From assembly GCA_947307415.1 (NCBI GenBank), contig CAMZJA010000002.1, positions 1-64,000 of the forward strand: DNA of 64,000 nucleotides, read 5' to 3'. This document shows positions 26,965-36,214 of this stretch, one piece after another (the first letter of the stretch is position 1; every line of letters begins with the position of its first letter). Source of the DNA: an uncultured Bacteroidales bacterium (lineage in GTDB: Bacteria; Bacteroidota; Bacteroidia; Bacteroidales; F082). Under the pieces are notes generated by a model. That model searched no databases and had not been told where the DNA came from. It saw nothing but the letters and a program-made list of their open reading frames with translations. Both the position numbers and the translations under genes were made by a program.

Positions 26965-26979
26965 ACGTAAGCTTTTTTG

Positions 26980-26987
26980 CAAAAATA
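26980..26987 (-). promoter_or_regulatory. Bacteroidota -7 promoter element for the ATPase/partner pair
   Basis: The minus strand reads TATTTTTG (TAnnTTTG), 16 bases before the ATPase start. It suggests the pair can be expressed separately from the upstream reverse transcriptase. Confidence 0.5.
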
Positions 26988-27097
26988 ATATTTTTCTGCA
27001 AAAGAATTTCGTTTGTTTAAAAAATTTCCAAGATTTTCAACCTAAAATATTCGCCAAAGCGAAATGAATATTTGTGATTTGAGAGACAAAACAACTT

Positions 27098-28609
27098 TTA
27101 ATAATCAAAAATTGACACTTCTTTAGCTTCTATAACAGGTGTTTGTGCATCTCGAATTTCTGTATTACAAATACTTAGCAACGGGAAACTCTCCAACAAC
27201 GCCGGCTTCACCCAAGTATTATTCCATATTTTAACTTCATTGCCTTTAACAAGCTGAGTGAGTGGTTCTTCATAAGCGATTTCAACATAATTCATATGGA
27301 ATGTGATTCGCTGCAACCAAATTTCAGATTCGCCAGTGTTTGACATCCTACGCAACTTGGTGTAAACATCTTTAACAACAACGTCCTTATTATACTCTAT
27401 TCTGTTCAAGAAACAACTAATCAATGCAGTTCCCACATTAAACACTCTTGGTGAAGTCATCATAATCTCCAACGTAATAGAGATTAAGACGCGCATATTT
27501 TCTTTTTCATATTTCGATTTATCTATTCGATTGAGAAGTTCAGAAAGCAGGCGTGCCACCATACCACTATTGGGTTGTTTCTTGGCAAACTGAAGAATAT
27601 AAAGCAACTCCTTTTGAACCGTAGTAAACAAAGAATAGCGACCTTTATAGATCAGTGGTTGTGATAAATAAGCCAATTTATCGGCTTTGATAGAACTCAG
27701 CACAATCTCTTCAGACAAATGGGTTTTTGATGAATTCATTCGTAAATTCAGATCTATCAGCACTTCCTGCAAAACCATCACAATGGTTTCCAACCTTTCC
27801 TTACTGTTGGCAAAAACCCGATAATCATCCCTGTAACGAAGGATATAATACTCTTCGTCACCGAAGCCCTTGGCTGCAAGTTTATCATAGAGGCATGCAT
27901 CAGCATAGGCTAAAACCATCTCGGCTATGAGGTCAAACAACACACTTCCCTGCGGAATTCCATTTGTTTGGTCATAGTTCATCGCACCCATATAATGGTC
28001 AATAGCATTACCTAAGTTCTTTTCAGCGCGATGTTCTTTTGCGTAATTTTTACCATAAAGGCTCCATGGAATGGTATGGGTATAAATGGAGCCATAGCAA
28101 TCTGTTATATCAGTAATGAACACATATTGATACTTTAGCGCCAAAGCTATTGATTCTTGTTCAAAATCATCCCACCATGCGGGTATATCAATACCAGCTT
28201 GAGCTTGTTTCTTAATCTTCTTAACCTTAGGTAAGCTTGCCACGATGATGTTTGGCCTACCTCTGTTTACAAAGTGACGTTTGACTACATCCCAATTATC
28301 TGCCTCAGTTATTGTTCGTACAAGCAAATAGTAAATATAAGGATTGGCCAATTGTATCCGCCGATATGCATAACGTCCATCCTTATTCATCAAAAGCTGG
28401 TGATTTACGCCTTCAAAGCCAGATGGCATCTTTTTCTTATCTGCCAAACAAGTATGAATATCTTTCCGACCTACAACCTGTTTGACAAATTTCAAAATCT
28501 TTGAAAAGTCATAGTATTCAGGTAGATTGACCGTACAATATGACGAAGGAAGCAACAGATATTCTCTCGCTTTTCTTGAATCAAGCTCTATTATAGTATT
28601 AGGTTTCAT
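27098..28609 (-). CDS. reverse transcriptase of the UG/Abi (defence-associated) type
   Basis: This 503-residue protein has a bacterial reverse-transcriptase core. Motif A is DITDCYGSIYTH near residue 167. Motif B is GIPQGSVLFDLIAEMVLAYAD near 215. The catalytic box is RYRDDYRVF, with the YRDD aspartates at about 260-261. A MNSSKTHLS segment follows. No group II intron maturase domain and no retron-type VTG segment are seen. The C-terminal 170 or so residues are helical and unrecognised, as in Abi and unknown-group RTs that serve phage defence. ATG 28609 (MKPNTIIELDSRKARE) is preferred over the frame start at 28630. It lies 133 bases upstream of the ATPase gene on the same strand. Confidence 0.8.
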   Translation of the reverse strand: MKPNTIIELDSRKAREYLLLPSSYCTVNLPEYYDFSKILKFVKQVVGRKDIHTCLADKKKMPSGFEGVNHQLLMNKDGRYAYRRIQLANPYIYYLLVRTITEADNWDVVKRHFVNRGRPNIIVASLPKVKKIKKQAQAGIDIPAWWDDFEQESIALALKYQYVFITDITDCYGSIYTHTIPWSLYGKNYAKEHRAEKNLGNAIDHYMGAMNYDQTNGIPQGSVLFDLIAEMVLAYADACLYDKLAAKGFGDEEYYILRYRDDYRVFANSKERLETIVMVLQEVLIDLNLRMNSSKTHLSEEIVLSSIKADKLAYLSQPLIYKGRYSLFTTVQKELLYILQFAKKQPNSGMVARLLSELLNRIDKSKYEKENMRVLISITLEIMMTSPRVFNVGTALISCFLNRIEYNKDVVVKDVYTKLRRMSNTGESEIWLQRITFHMNYVEIAYEEPLTQLVKGNEVKIWNNTWVKPALLESFPLLSICNTEIRDAQTPVIEAKEVSIFDY

Positions 28610-28734
28610 TTTCTTTTTTATGAATAACATTCTCTATCAAAGACGTATTCTCGCAAACTAATTCGTAAAAAGTGTTTAATAGCTATTCTCTAAACCACTT
28701 AACGTTATCACCATTGATTCACCCTTTTATACCT

Positions 28735-28935
28735 TTATCCTATCTCCATCAACTTCTGAAACATCTCCACTCTCTCCTCTTTCAACTCACCTTTGTTCAT
28801 CAAATTTCTGTTAAGCTTAACAAAATTCAACATCTAGTGTTCTTCTAGGCGGTGCTTAGATGGATTCCTGTGGTTCTTCTCCATAAAATCCATGACTTCA
28901 TTGTATTTTGATATCAACAATTCGTCCTGCGTCAT
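28735..28935 (-). pseudogene. broken copy of the 76-residue MTQDE-type gene
   Basis: Read on the minus strand, it begins MTQDELLISKYNEVMDFMEK and NHRNPSKHRLEEH. A TAG follows, and the frame continues as MLNFVKLNRNLMNKGELKEE to a TAA at 28735. It aligns throughout with the intact copies at 44027-44257 and 52324-52554 (shared YNEV, NHRNPSK, NRKLMN/GEL and R--MF), so it is a paralogue inactivated by one in-frame stop. It is too short to be picked up as an open frame. It lies between the HEPN gene (27 bases away) and the reverse transcriptase. Confidence 0.8.
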
Positions 28936-28962
28936 TATTTCCATTGTTCATTAACGTCGTAT

Positions 28963-30414
28963 CTACACCACTTTATGTGCATTCCCCACATGCCTCAACG
29001 ATCTACCCTCGCCGATAGCTCTCAGTTTCACTACTTCTGTATAACCCCAGTCATTCACCATACCGCTATAGCCCGCTTTCTTCAAAAGCAACATTGCCGT
29101 CAGCATAATCAATCGTTGAGACACCATAAACACCAACTCCTGCTCCGTTAGAAAACTCAGTTTCTTATTCTTGGGCAACCAGCCATGCAAGAATTGGTTC
29201 CTGCACGAAATACAAATCTTTTCGTCTTCGTCAAGTTCAATCCTCAACTGCTCAAACACAGATTCCAGCTTCACTGCATTGGGCAAATTGTTCACGGAAT
29301 TAACTTTTGACTCTAATTTCTTGTAATCCTCAGCAGCGACTTTCTCCTTGATCTTTTTCAACCCTTTATTCAACTCATATTTCAATTGCGATGCAATCTC
29401 CTTATCCGTTATCACCTTGGCCTCATCTGATTTCTGAACAAGTTGGTTGGCTATCGTTTCCAAAGCCACAACTGCCAGCACACCCCTTGATGTTCCGTCT
29501 ATAGCGGAAGCATCTATCAGCAGTTTTGCCGCTCTTGCAAACTCTTCATTTTTAATTAACAGCTGTAGTAAGGCATTCATTTGCTCCGTTGTCAGTTCAA
29601 ACTGTTTGTGGTCATCATCCACATAGCGCGTTTTATCCAGCAACGGATATTTGTGTTTCTTATTCCTCTCCCTATTGTGATACCTTACGATGAGTGGAAT
29701 CCTATCCTTAGGCTTATCATCCGTGTAATCAGAAATAAAGTAGCCTCTATCAGCAAAACTATAACCTGCGAGCAGTCCATAGACTATTCTCACCGCCTCT
29801 ACAGCCTTTTCAAACAGGTCTATACTCATTTTCTTCTGAGCACGGAACACGCAGTAGGCATCATCACCTGCCATCATTTCCTCAAAACTTACGATAATGT
29901 TATTATCTCCCGACAGTCTAATCAAAAAAGCATTCTTCCAACTACTATGCTGATTCTTGTCTGTGACCATATCATACCCCAGACTCATGTCTGTATATCT
30001 GAAATCCGTCTTGTTGTATCGGATGTATGCACAGTGCTTAGAGTTCTTCCATTTGGAAGGATCCACCTCCGTTCCAAAACTCTTATAGGTCACCTTAACT
30101 TCTTGCGGTCCTTTTTCGTTGATGGTTTGTGTAAACCCCAGCGCATCAGTATTCAACAGCAGAATCTGAATCTTGTTTGGAACAAACAGCACTGCCGGTT
30201 TAGAAAAGAAATATTCCCCATCGAAATCATCCCCATCGAGAACAGAGAACTTCAAGATAAAGTTGTCATCCTCATCCTTTTCAAACTTTGCCTTATATAC
30301 ACGTGTAGGATTGTCTATGCCAAGAAGGAAATCAGTCTTTCCCTTCTCAACACTTTCCATGAAAGTTAACATGTGTTTATCCTGTTCGAAAATAGTATCC
30401 ATAGAGAAAACCAT
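28963..30414 (-). CDS. HEPN-domain protein, ApeA-like candidate
   Basis: This is a 483-residue protein. The C-terminal part is helical and holds the HEPN RNase motif Rx4H as CRNQFLHG (R405, H410). HEPN proteins of this type cut RNA in toxin-antitoxin and abortive-infection systems. The N-terminal 200 residues are beta-rich and unrecognised. Overall length and order (beta domain then HEPN) resemble the anti-phage protein ApeA, which is a tentative comparison. It starts 5 bases after the stop of the large PLD-like gene, so the two form one operon. ATG 30402 is an alternative start. Confidence 0.6.
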   Translation of the reverse strand: MVFSMDTIFEQDKHMLTFMESVEKGKTDFLLGIDNPTRVYKAKFEKDEDDNFILKFSVLDGDDFDGEYFFSKPAVLFVPNKIQILLLNTDALGFTQTINEKGPQEVKVTYKSFGTEVDPSKWKNSKHCAYIRYNKTDFRYTDMSLGYDMVTDKNQHSSWKNAFLIRLSGDNNIIVSFEEMMAGDDAYCVFRAQKKMSIDLFEKAVEAVRIVYGLLAGYSFADRGYFISDYTDDKPKDRIPLIVRYHNRERNKKHKYPLLDKTRYVDDDHKQFELTTEQMNALLQLLIKNEEFARAAKLLIDASAIDGTSRGVLAVVALETIANQLVQKSDEAKVITDKEIASQLKYELNKGLKKIKEKVAAEDYKKLESKVNSVNNLPNAVKLESVFEQLRIELDEDEKICISCRNQFLHGWLPKNKKLSFLTEQELVFMVSQRLIMLTAMLLLKKAGYSGMVNDWGYTEVVKLRAIGEGRSLRHVGNAHKVV

Positions 30415-30419
30415 GCTTC

Positions 30420-33400
30420 TTAATACTCAAACATCCTTTTCGACCTGCTCAGTCCGTATTCATCCAAACTTTGATCTAGTTCTGCGAGCAATTTTTTGAT
30501 TGCATCTATCACAAAATTGGTTTTCCCTTCATAGTTATCTATTAGATGCATCAGTATCACTCTGAGGTTTATGCAGTCTTTTGCCACTTCAAACAACACT
30601 TCATCACCCTTGAGAGGGAGTTTCCGTACGCTTTCTTTATAACCTATTAAAGTTTCTTTCGAAAGGTCATACATCAGGTTTATATCACCGTCAACAACAG
30701 GAAGACATGCCGGTAGAACTTCTCTTACCTTAACAGTCTCATCACCTCTGATACTCTTTGTAAAGAGCGCCTCTATCATTTGTTTGGAAAGTTCATCTTT
30801 TCTTACGAGACCTTTCCCAACCAATGGCAATACAACGTGTTCCACATAACTGGTCTTATCCTTTATACAATGCGATTCTCCCAATATGTCTTCAAACAGA
30901 CATTTCTTGAAATAATCAGCATCACCTTTCTTGGCAAATGCATCAACCAGCCATTCATAGAACACATCCATATGAGCTGGAGCCGGTTTCATTCCCCATG
31001 CAGCATGGCTGAGTGTAACAACCTCATCATCACACACCAGATGGCGGAAATTGTTGCAATTGAAACTGGCATCCTGTGCCTTATGTAAGAAAACCAGAGC
31101 ACCGACACCTCTAAGCCAAGCATCCTGCTCGCTCATCAAAGCCGTCATCACAGCATCTGATTTGTTCCAATAGTCGCACTCCATAAGCTCAGCCATCAGC
31201 ATTACGCTCACTTTGTAGCACGGCTCAATCGTCTTGTCGGAATAAATCTTAAGTAACGTGGGTCGCAACTGCTTTAGTACATCTACATATTCTGTAAGCG
31301 ACAGTCTTAATAATATTTTGGCAGTAAAGTACTGCCCCCAAACCCCGTAGCTATGACCCTCACAGCCAATATAGTCCAAGAAATGGGCATTGAAGCACGT
31401 TACAATTTGATCGTATTTTAGACCCATCAGAACGGTGGCGTCATTATGTATCATTCCTCTGTATGGAGTATTTATATACCCTACAGGATAATTGGAATAA
31501 TGCCCTTTCAGGATAAAGTCTTTCAGAGTGGTAACCCAATAAGCATCCTTACGCATTTTATTCTTCAAATGACATAAGATAACGTGGGCTTCTTCATCTG
31601 ACATATCAGCCAGGAAATAGCCCAATGTCGCCAACTTGTCGTATGTCCTCCATTCACGAATATCTCTTAAAATATGGTCAACCTTACCACCCTTCATGAT
31701 TTTCTTTTGGCAATCCAACCACTTCAAGAAGCCCCCGTCAGCCACTTTATCTAATTCCACATTTTCTCGCTCTGACGTTATCTCTGCATAGTTATAGATA
31801 GTCTGAACACCCTCCCTGCTCATTGTCTCCTTTATGTGTTTCATCACCTTCTCAAAGGCGACATCCCCAATTTGGGTTATCAGCAGCGGCAACTTATTGG
31901 TTGCGCCCTGCAATGAGTTCGACAATGTGTAAGCTTCCACTTTCCCTTCTCCATAGTCAAATATCAGATACCTGTCGTGTAACACATTATGGGAAATGGG
32001 TATGTCTATAACCACCAGTTTCATTGGAGCGAACATCCTAGGATTAGCCTTAATGCTCTCAACTATTCTTCTCTTCCTCCATCCATCTTCATCCTCTTTC
32101 ACTTCTTTGTTAGTGCCGTCAGGATTGGTGCGAAGCTGAGTCTGTGTCAGCACAGTGTATTCGCTGCTTATATTTGCTGAAGCAAGAAAATACATTGCCA
32201 CATCCTCGAAGTACGGGTCTTGCAGGAATAATCTTTGGGAGTTCTTAGCTTTATCCTTAAACCATTCAAGGAACGATAACAGGCCATGCTCTTCCTCTTT
32301 GGCATCCCATCCTTTTGGAAAAAAAACATCATTGCATTTTTGTGGTTTCTTTCTATATACACGCTTTTTCTCTAGCTCACCAATAGTCGAGTGCATACTC
32401 TCGCCACGCTCAATGGTCATCGCCTCATCCACTTCCTTTCGCATTTTTTCAGGAACCACATTGCGTATTTCTTTCAGCCATTTCGTCGTGATTTTCATCT
32501 TTCCACCAATCAATCCGGCAGTAATACTAATACGTTTCAGGAAATGACGCAAGATGTCAGAGACCACCACTGTTTCACCATTTCTCTCACGCCAAATCTT
32601 TATCTCTATACTATCTGGGCATTTTTCAAAAGAATATTTGAGTTCCATATCACTGACCGCCACAATCTCTTTTCTCTCAATGCTGTCATTTACAGTCCTT
32701 CCATCCTCTTTACATACTACATTTATAGTCAGCACATCGCCCATCTCAACCAACTTCTCGTGAATATAAACATGTTGAACGAAAGGAGTCCCTTTCTCCC
32801 AGCAACATTCCACAAGGGGTCTTCCAGCAGCATCTCTGTCGAGAGCAACCACTATCTCCAGATTCCCAACATGGTCATAACGCTCTCCAAAAGGCAGATG
32901 TGTTTGTTCTTTAAGGTAATCCTCTAGCAAAGCTAATGCTTTTTCTATATCATCAGGTATTTTCCCGTCTATTTCAAACAACCTTGCAGGATCAATCATC
33001 TGTATTATTTGAGTAAAAGAAGACTGACTACCCAGAATTGGCTCTTGTCCCCATTCCTCGTAGTTCGACTCCTGTGTAAAACTCACATCATAGTTGAATT
33101 GACTGGTATCCACTCCCCACTTTAGGAACGATGCTTTCAAACTTACTCCGTTCACAAGATCTTCGTAAACACCCAGTACAATGTCTCTTTCTCCCGACCA
33201 GATAACCTTTCTGATGCTCAGCCTTTCACTCTTCTTACCAAACACACATGAGCCAATTTGATTTGAGCCTAGTACAATAGGTTTGGGCATCTTATCAGGA
33301 GAGGGTGTTATCAGGCCATAAGCAACTCGCCACTCCATACTATTCTTCCCAACACGAAGAGCATATATGCTGATAGTCATAAAATTGAAACTTACCAGCA

Positions 33401-33434
33401 TATTGTTCTTCTCTAATATCTTCTTTATTGCCAT
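30420..33434 (-). CDS. large PLD-like protein, VPA1262-like candidate
   Basis: This is a 1004-residue cytoplasmic protein from MAIKKILEKN (the frame opens upstream at 33497). The middle resembles a phospholipase-D-type nuclease domain: RLFLQDPYFEDVAMYFL near residue 420, then LHDRYLIFDYGEG near 486 and YTLSNSLQG, an HxR variant of the HKD motif. The N-terminal 350 residues and the helical C-terminal 400 are unrecognised. The combination recalls proteins annotated as VPA1262 family, of unknown or suspected defence role; I hold that name loosely. It is paired with the HEPN gene 5 bases downstream. Its own promoter was not identified. Confidence 0.5.
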   Translation of the reverse strand: MAIKKILEKNNMLVSFNFMTISIYALRVGKNSMEWRVAYGLITPSPDKMPKPIVLGSNQIGSCVFGKKSERLSIRKVIWSGERDIVLGVYEDLVNGVSLKASFLKWGVDTSQFNYDVSFTQESNYEEWGQEPILGSQSSFTQIIQMIDPARLFEIDGKIPDDIEKALALLEDYLKEQTHLPFGERYDHVGNLEIVVALDRDAAGRPLVECCWEKGTPFVQHVYIHEKLVEMGDVLTINVVCKEDGRTVNDSIERKEIVAVSDMELKYSFEKCPDSIEIKIWRERNGETVVVSDILRHFLKRISITAGLIGGKMKITTKWLKEIRNVVPEKMRKEVDEAMTIERGESMHSTIGELEKKRVYRKKPQKCNDVFFPKGWDAKEEEHGLLSFLEWFKDKAKNSQRLFLQDPYFEDVAMYFLASANISSEYTVLTQTQLRTNPDGTNKEVKEDEDGWRKRRIVESIKANPRMFAPMKLVVIDIPISHNVLHDRYLIFDYGEGKVEAYTLSNSLQGATNKLPLLITQIGDVAFEKVMKHIKETMSREGVQTIYNYAEITSERENVELDKVADGGFLKWLDCQKKIMKGGKVDHILRDIREWRTYDKLATLGYFLADMSDEEAHVILCHLKNKMRKDAYWVTTLKDFILKGHYSNYPVGYINTPYRGMIHNDATVLMGLKYDQIVTCFNAHFLDYIGCEGHSYGVWGQYFTAKILLRLSLTEYVDVLKQLRPTLLKIYSDKTIEPCYKVSVMLMAELMECDYWNKSDAVMTALMSEQDAWLRGVGALVFLHKAQDASFNCNNFRHLVCDDEVVTLSHAAWGMKPAPAHMDVFYEWLVDAFAKKGDADYFKKCLFEDILGESHCIKDKTSYVEHVVLPLVGKGLVRKDELSKQMIEALFTKSIRGDETVKVREVLPACLPVVDGDINLMYDLSKETLIGYKESVRKLPLKGDEVLFEVAKDCINLRVILMHLIDNYEGKTNFVIDAIKKLLAELDQSLDEYGLSRSKRMFEY

Positions 33435-34042
33435 ATTGTTATATATGTTTCCATCATCCCTGCAGCACAAACATATAGCTACAGAAATCACAAACAACTT
33501 TCAAGTACTTCATTTTTGTGGAATATTAAGAATGTTCTCCTATTCATGTGACACAAACGACCCTTACTTGCGCCCAAAAATAACTGAGTCTGATTCTAAG
33601 CTTTCAATGGTGTACTACACGTTCTTTGGGATGTCAACGCCATATTGACCAGACTGAGAATCAAGAATTACGCTTTAGATGATTGTGTCAGCGTCGTCAT
33701 AGGTTGATACCTTCACTTTGCCTATTTGCCTATTTTCCTATCTTGTCCAACAATGTTTTATCAATAATCTTTATTTATCTTTTCTGATAAAGGTTAAACT
33801 TGCTTCTATCTCTTCTAATGTAATATAACACCTCCCCAAATCGTATACACTTACTCTGACGTGACGCAGCCATAGTCCACTGAACAATAACGTGCTTCGT
33901 TGTCCATAAATTCACTACATCATTACATTCTGCATCATTTTCTATAAAAACGAGAGCCTCCCAAGCCATCTGCAAAATAATCTACTTAAGAGAAAAATTT
34001 CACATCGGCTCTTGTTAAAATTACTAACACCCTTAAAACTCA
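33435..34042. other. spacer between the recombinase and the PLD-like gene with decayed coding sequence
   Basis: About 600 bases without a sure gene. On the minus strand about 33517-33711 translates, across several stops, as protein-like text (SVILDSQSGQYGVDIPKNV; YTIESLESDSVIFGRK), suggesting a decayed gene. A 64-codon frame at 33775-33969 (MAWEALVFIENDAECND onward) has an ATG but no recognised relative and no promoter. The spacer separates two accessory modules. Confidence 0.35.
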
Positions 34043-34975
34043 TTACATCCTACTCCTCGGGTGATGGTTCATCAAAATATCCCTTTGTCTAAAAGGATTG
34101 ACATGAAGATAAATCTGCGTGGTTGAGATGGAACTGTGACCTAAAATGTGCTGGATATATGATATATCTACGTTTTCTTCGAGAAGAAGCGTTGCGAATG
34201 TATGGCGGAAAGTGTGTGGTGTTACATGCTTTTCTATGTTGCATTCGCGAGTCAGTTGACGAACCAATGCCCTAATGGTTTGAGGACCCAGTTTTCGGCC
34301 TATGTGGCTGGTGAAAAAGGCATCCTTGGGGTCTTCTGAAGACTTTCTGAGTTTTATCCACTGGCGTAGTGGATTCAAAATCGCTGGCAGACATATATCA
34401 ACTATCCGTTCTTTGTTACCTTTCCCGATTATTCGCACCTGTCCCAACTGTAAATCTACATCTTTATTTCGCAGTCCGCACAATTCCCCGATTCTCATCC
34501 CCGAGCCGAATAAAAGTTCAATTATGGCCTTGTTGCGAACACTCAGAAATTTTTGCCTGTTGTTTTCAGTAGCGGTTATCTCCTTGTCAAGTCTGCCAAC
34601 AATTCTCTGCATCTCATCTTTTGTCATAACCATCGGCAATCTCACTGGTGGTTTCAACCTTATGTGCAAACTGCGCAACAGATTGTTGAACTCTTCGAAT
34701 TCTCCCTCGAGATAATTCATCAAAGCATTGACTGATGCTATCTTTCTCTTAATTGTTTTATAGCGATATTTCGATAACGATTCGATCCATTGCTTCAGAT
34801 AATCCCTTGTAACATCGCCCAATTTGGCGCTCTCCATCAATTTGTCGGCGAATTGTTTTATGTCGAAGCGATATGCCTTTATTGTTTTCTCATCCAGTTT
34901 TCTCCCGAACCGGCAGTAGCGTAAAAACTCCTCCGACGCCGTCGCAATAGTCATTTGTCCTAAATCTCTTGTCAT
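34043..34975 (-). CDS. tyrosine recombinase (XerC/D-type integrase)
   Basis: This 310-residue recombinase has an N-terminal SAM-like core-binding domain (residues about 8-100) and a complete catalytic domain. R161 is in GSGMRIGEL, K185 in IGKGNKER, H254 and R257 in HTFRH, H280 in LGHSS, and the nucleophile Y289 in TQIYLHV. The length fits XerC/D-like phage, integron-like or DNA-invertase recombinases. MTRDLGQ at 34975 is the first ATG; the longer form needs a TTG. It lies 75 bases downstream of the receiver-TIR stop on the same strand and may have moved that module. No attachment repeats were found by eye. Confidence 0.85.
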   Translation of the reverse strand: MTRDLGQMTIATASEEFLRYCRFGRKLDEKTIKAYRFDIKQFADKLMESAKLGDVTRDYLKQWIESLSKYRYKTIKRKIASVNALMNYLEGEFEEFNNLLRSLHIRLKPPVRLPMVMTKDEMQRIVGRLDKEITATENNRQKFLSVRNKAIIELLFGSGMRIGELCGLRNKDVDLQLGQVRIIGKGNKERIVDICLPAILNPLRQWIKLRKSSEDPKDAFFTSHIGRKLGPQTIRALVRQLTRECNIEKHVTPHTFRHTFATLLLEENVDISYIQHILGHSSISTTQIYLHVNPFRQRDILMNHHPRSRM

Positions 34976-35050
34976 AAGCCGTTTTTGCGGCAAGATAAGG
35001 AATAATTTTGGACGTGGAGTAGCGATAATAGCGGATTATATATGGTGATA

Positions 35051-36202
35051 TTACATTGTGATGTTTTGTTTATCTCTACCATCTTTGTTTTTGATTTTTT
35101 CAAAAATAACATTGGTAATTCCCACTGTAATACTTTCTTTTATAATTTTATTTCTTTCATTAAAACCTTCATTTACAAATTCACATACACTCTTAGAACC
35201 TTCTATCATCTTACTCCAATTCTTTTGTTGCTTATCACTCTTTCCATTTAAAACATCATAATAATTATTTCTGGTTGTATGTGCATTTTTGATCGTTATG
35301 GTCTGCTTTTTATTATCTGTAATTCCAAGATTACTATATACTTTCTTTAAATCAAGTTCTTCTATTGGAAGAAAAAACACTCGTTCATGATCCTTCTCAT
35401 ATACTTCTTTTATATTGGTCCACTCTTCTTTTGTCCATGAATTATCTCGCTTGTTGTAGTCTTTTGAAAGACAAACTAAAATGTATTCACAATCATTTTT
35501 GTATTTTAGAGAAAATTTTTCAGAGGTTAGTCCGATGGTTTCACCTGCTTCTTGTTTCATTTCATCATATAAAACCCTCCTCCCTGTATATTGAACTGAT
35601 AAAAGTTGAGCTATCTCATTAACAAATTCATGGTGTTTTTCATCCTTGCTTTCCCATGTATAAGATATTCCTATTTTGTACTCATAAAAAAGTAAATTTT
35701 TACAAATTTCACCAAACCGTTTCAATCTAGGTTTTATGCTATTTTTTAAGTCGTCTTCAAAGCAACTGCCATCGCCTTCGCTTTTCGTGATAATGTCATC
35801 TGCACCGGCCTTTATGACATTATAGTATTCATTATGGCTACAATTTGTAAAATCCTTTTTTGTACACACAATAATGGGAATGGCCTCAAAAAATATTTCA
35901 TCTGTTTCATGGGGAAATATATGGCACTCTGTACGAATCCATTTAATGAGATCAACTCCAGATTCAAACTGATTGTTAGAACCTGTTAGGTTCAAATCGC
36001 AAATGATTGCTCTTAATTCTTTGCAATTCTTTTTTATTATTTCTTTTAAATGCTCATGTAGTTTCTCGGTATCTCCTTTTTGGATTATATCATTAAAATC
36101 CTCATCCACATCAATGTGTGAGTAATCATTTTTCAAAATACCCACAATTCTATCACGAGCATTGTTTTCATCCTCAATAACTAAAATTTTCTGGTTTTTC
36201 AT
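35051..36202 (-). CDS. response-regulator receiver fused to a TIR-like domain
   Basis: This is a 383-residue fusion. Residues 1-160 read as a two-component receiver: an acidic pair in VIEDEN (9-12), phospho-acceptor D69 in AIICDLNLTG, T114 and K115 in IVCTKK, and a second lysine in DDIITKS. Residues about 175-295 read as a TIR domain: a YKIGISYTWES start, VLYDEMKQEAGETI as box-2-like, YILVCLSKDYNK, then WTKEEW with a glutamate where bacterial TIR NADases keep the catalytic one. The last 80 residues are basic and unrecognised. It follows the giant ATPase by 12 bases. The natural reading is a phosphorelay-controlled NAD-consuming effector, which is inference. Base composition is strikingly A+T-rich. 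Confidence 0.7.
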   Translation of the reverse strand: MKNQKILVIEDENNARDRIVGILKNDYSHIDVDEDFNDIIQKGDTEKLHEHLKEIIKKNCKELRAIICDLNLTGSNNQFESGVDLIKWIRTECHIFPHETDEIFFEAIPIIVCTKKDFTNCSHNEYYNVIKAGADDIITKSEGDGSCFEDDLKNSIKPRLKRFGEICKNLLFYEYKIGISYTWESKDEKHHEFVNEIAQLLSVQYTGRRVLYDEMKQEAGETIGLTSEKFSLKYKNDCEYILVCLSKDYNKRDNSWTKEEWTNIKEVYEKDHERVFFLPIEELDLKKVYSNLGITDNKKQTITIKNAHTTRNNYYDVLNGKSDKQQKNWSKMIEGSKSVCEFVNEGFNERNKIIKESITVGITNVIFEKIKNKDGRDKQNITM

Positions 36203-36214
36203 ATTATTCTGTTG

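Noticed and set aside
28610-28734. Retron msr/msd RNA upstream of the reverse transcriptase
   Set aside because: The spacer is short and shows no convincing long hairpin pair or inverted a1/a2 repeats by eye, and the RT lacks the retron VTG segment. Covariance search would be needed to settle it.
33775-33969. 64-codon frame as a real gene
   Set aside because: There is no recognisable family, promoter or coupled neighbour. It is mentioned only within the spacer description.
35980-36010. tRNA T-loop-like text (GGTTCAAATCG)
   Set aside because: It lies inside the receiver-TIR reading frame and no cloverleaf can be drawn around it.
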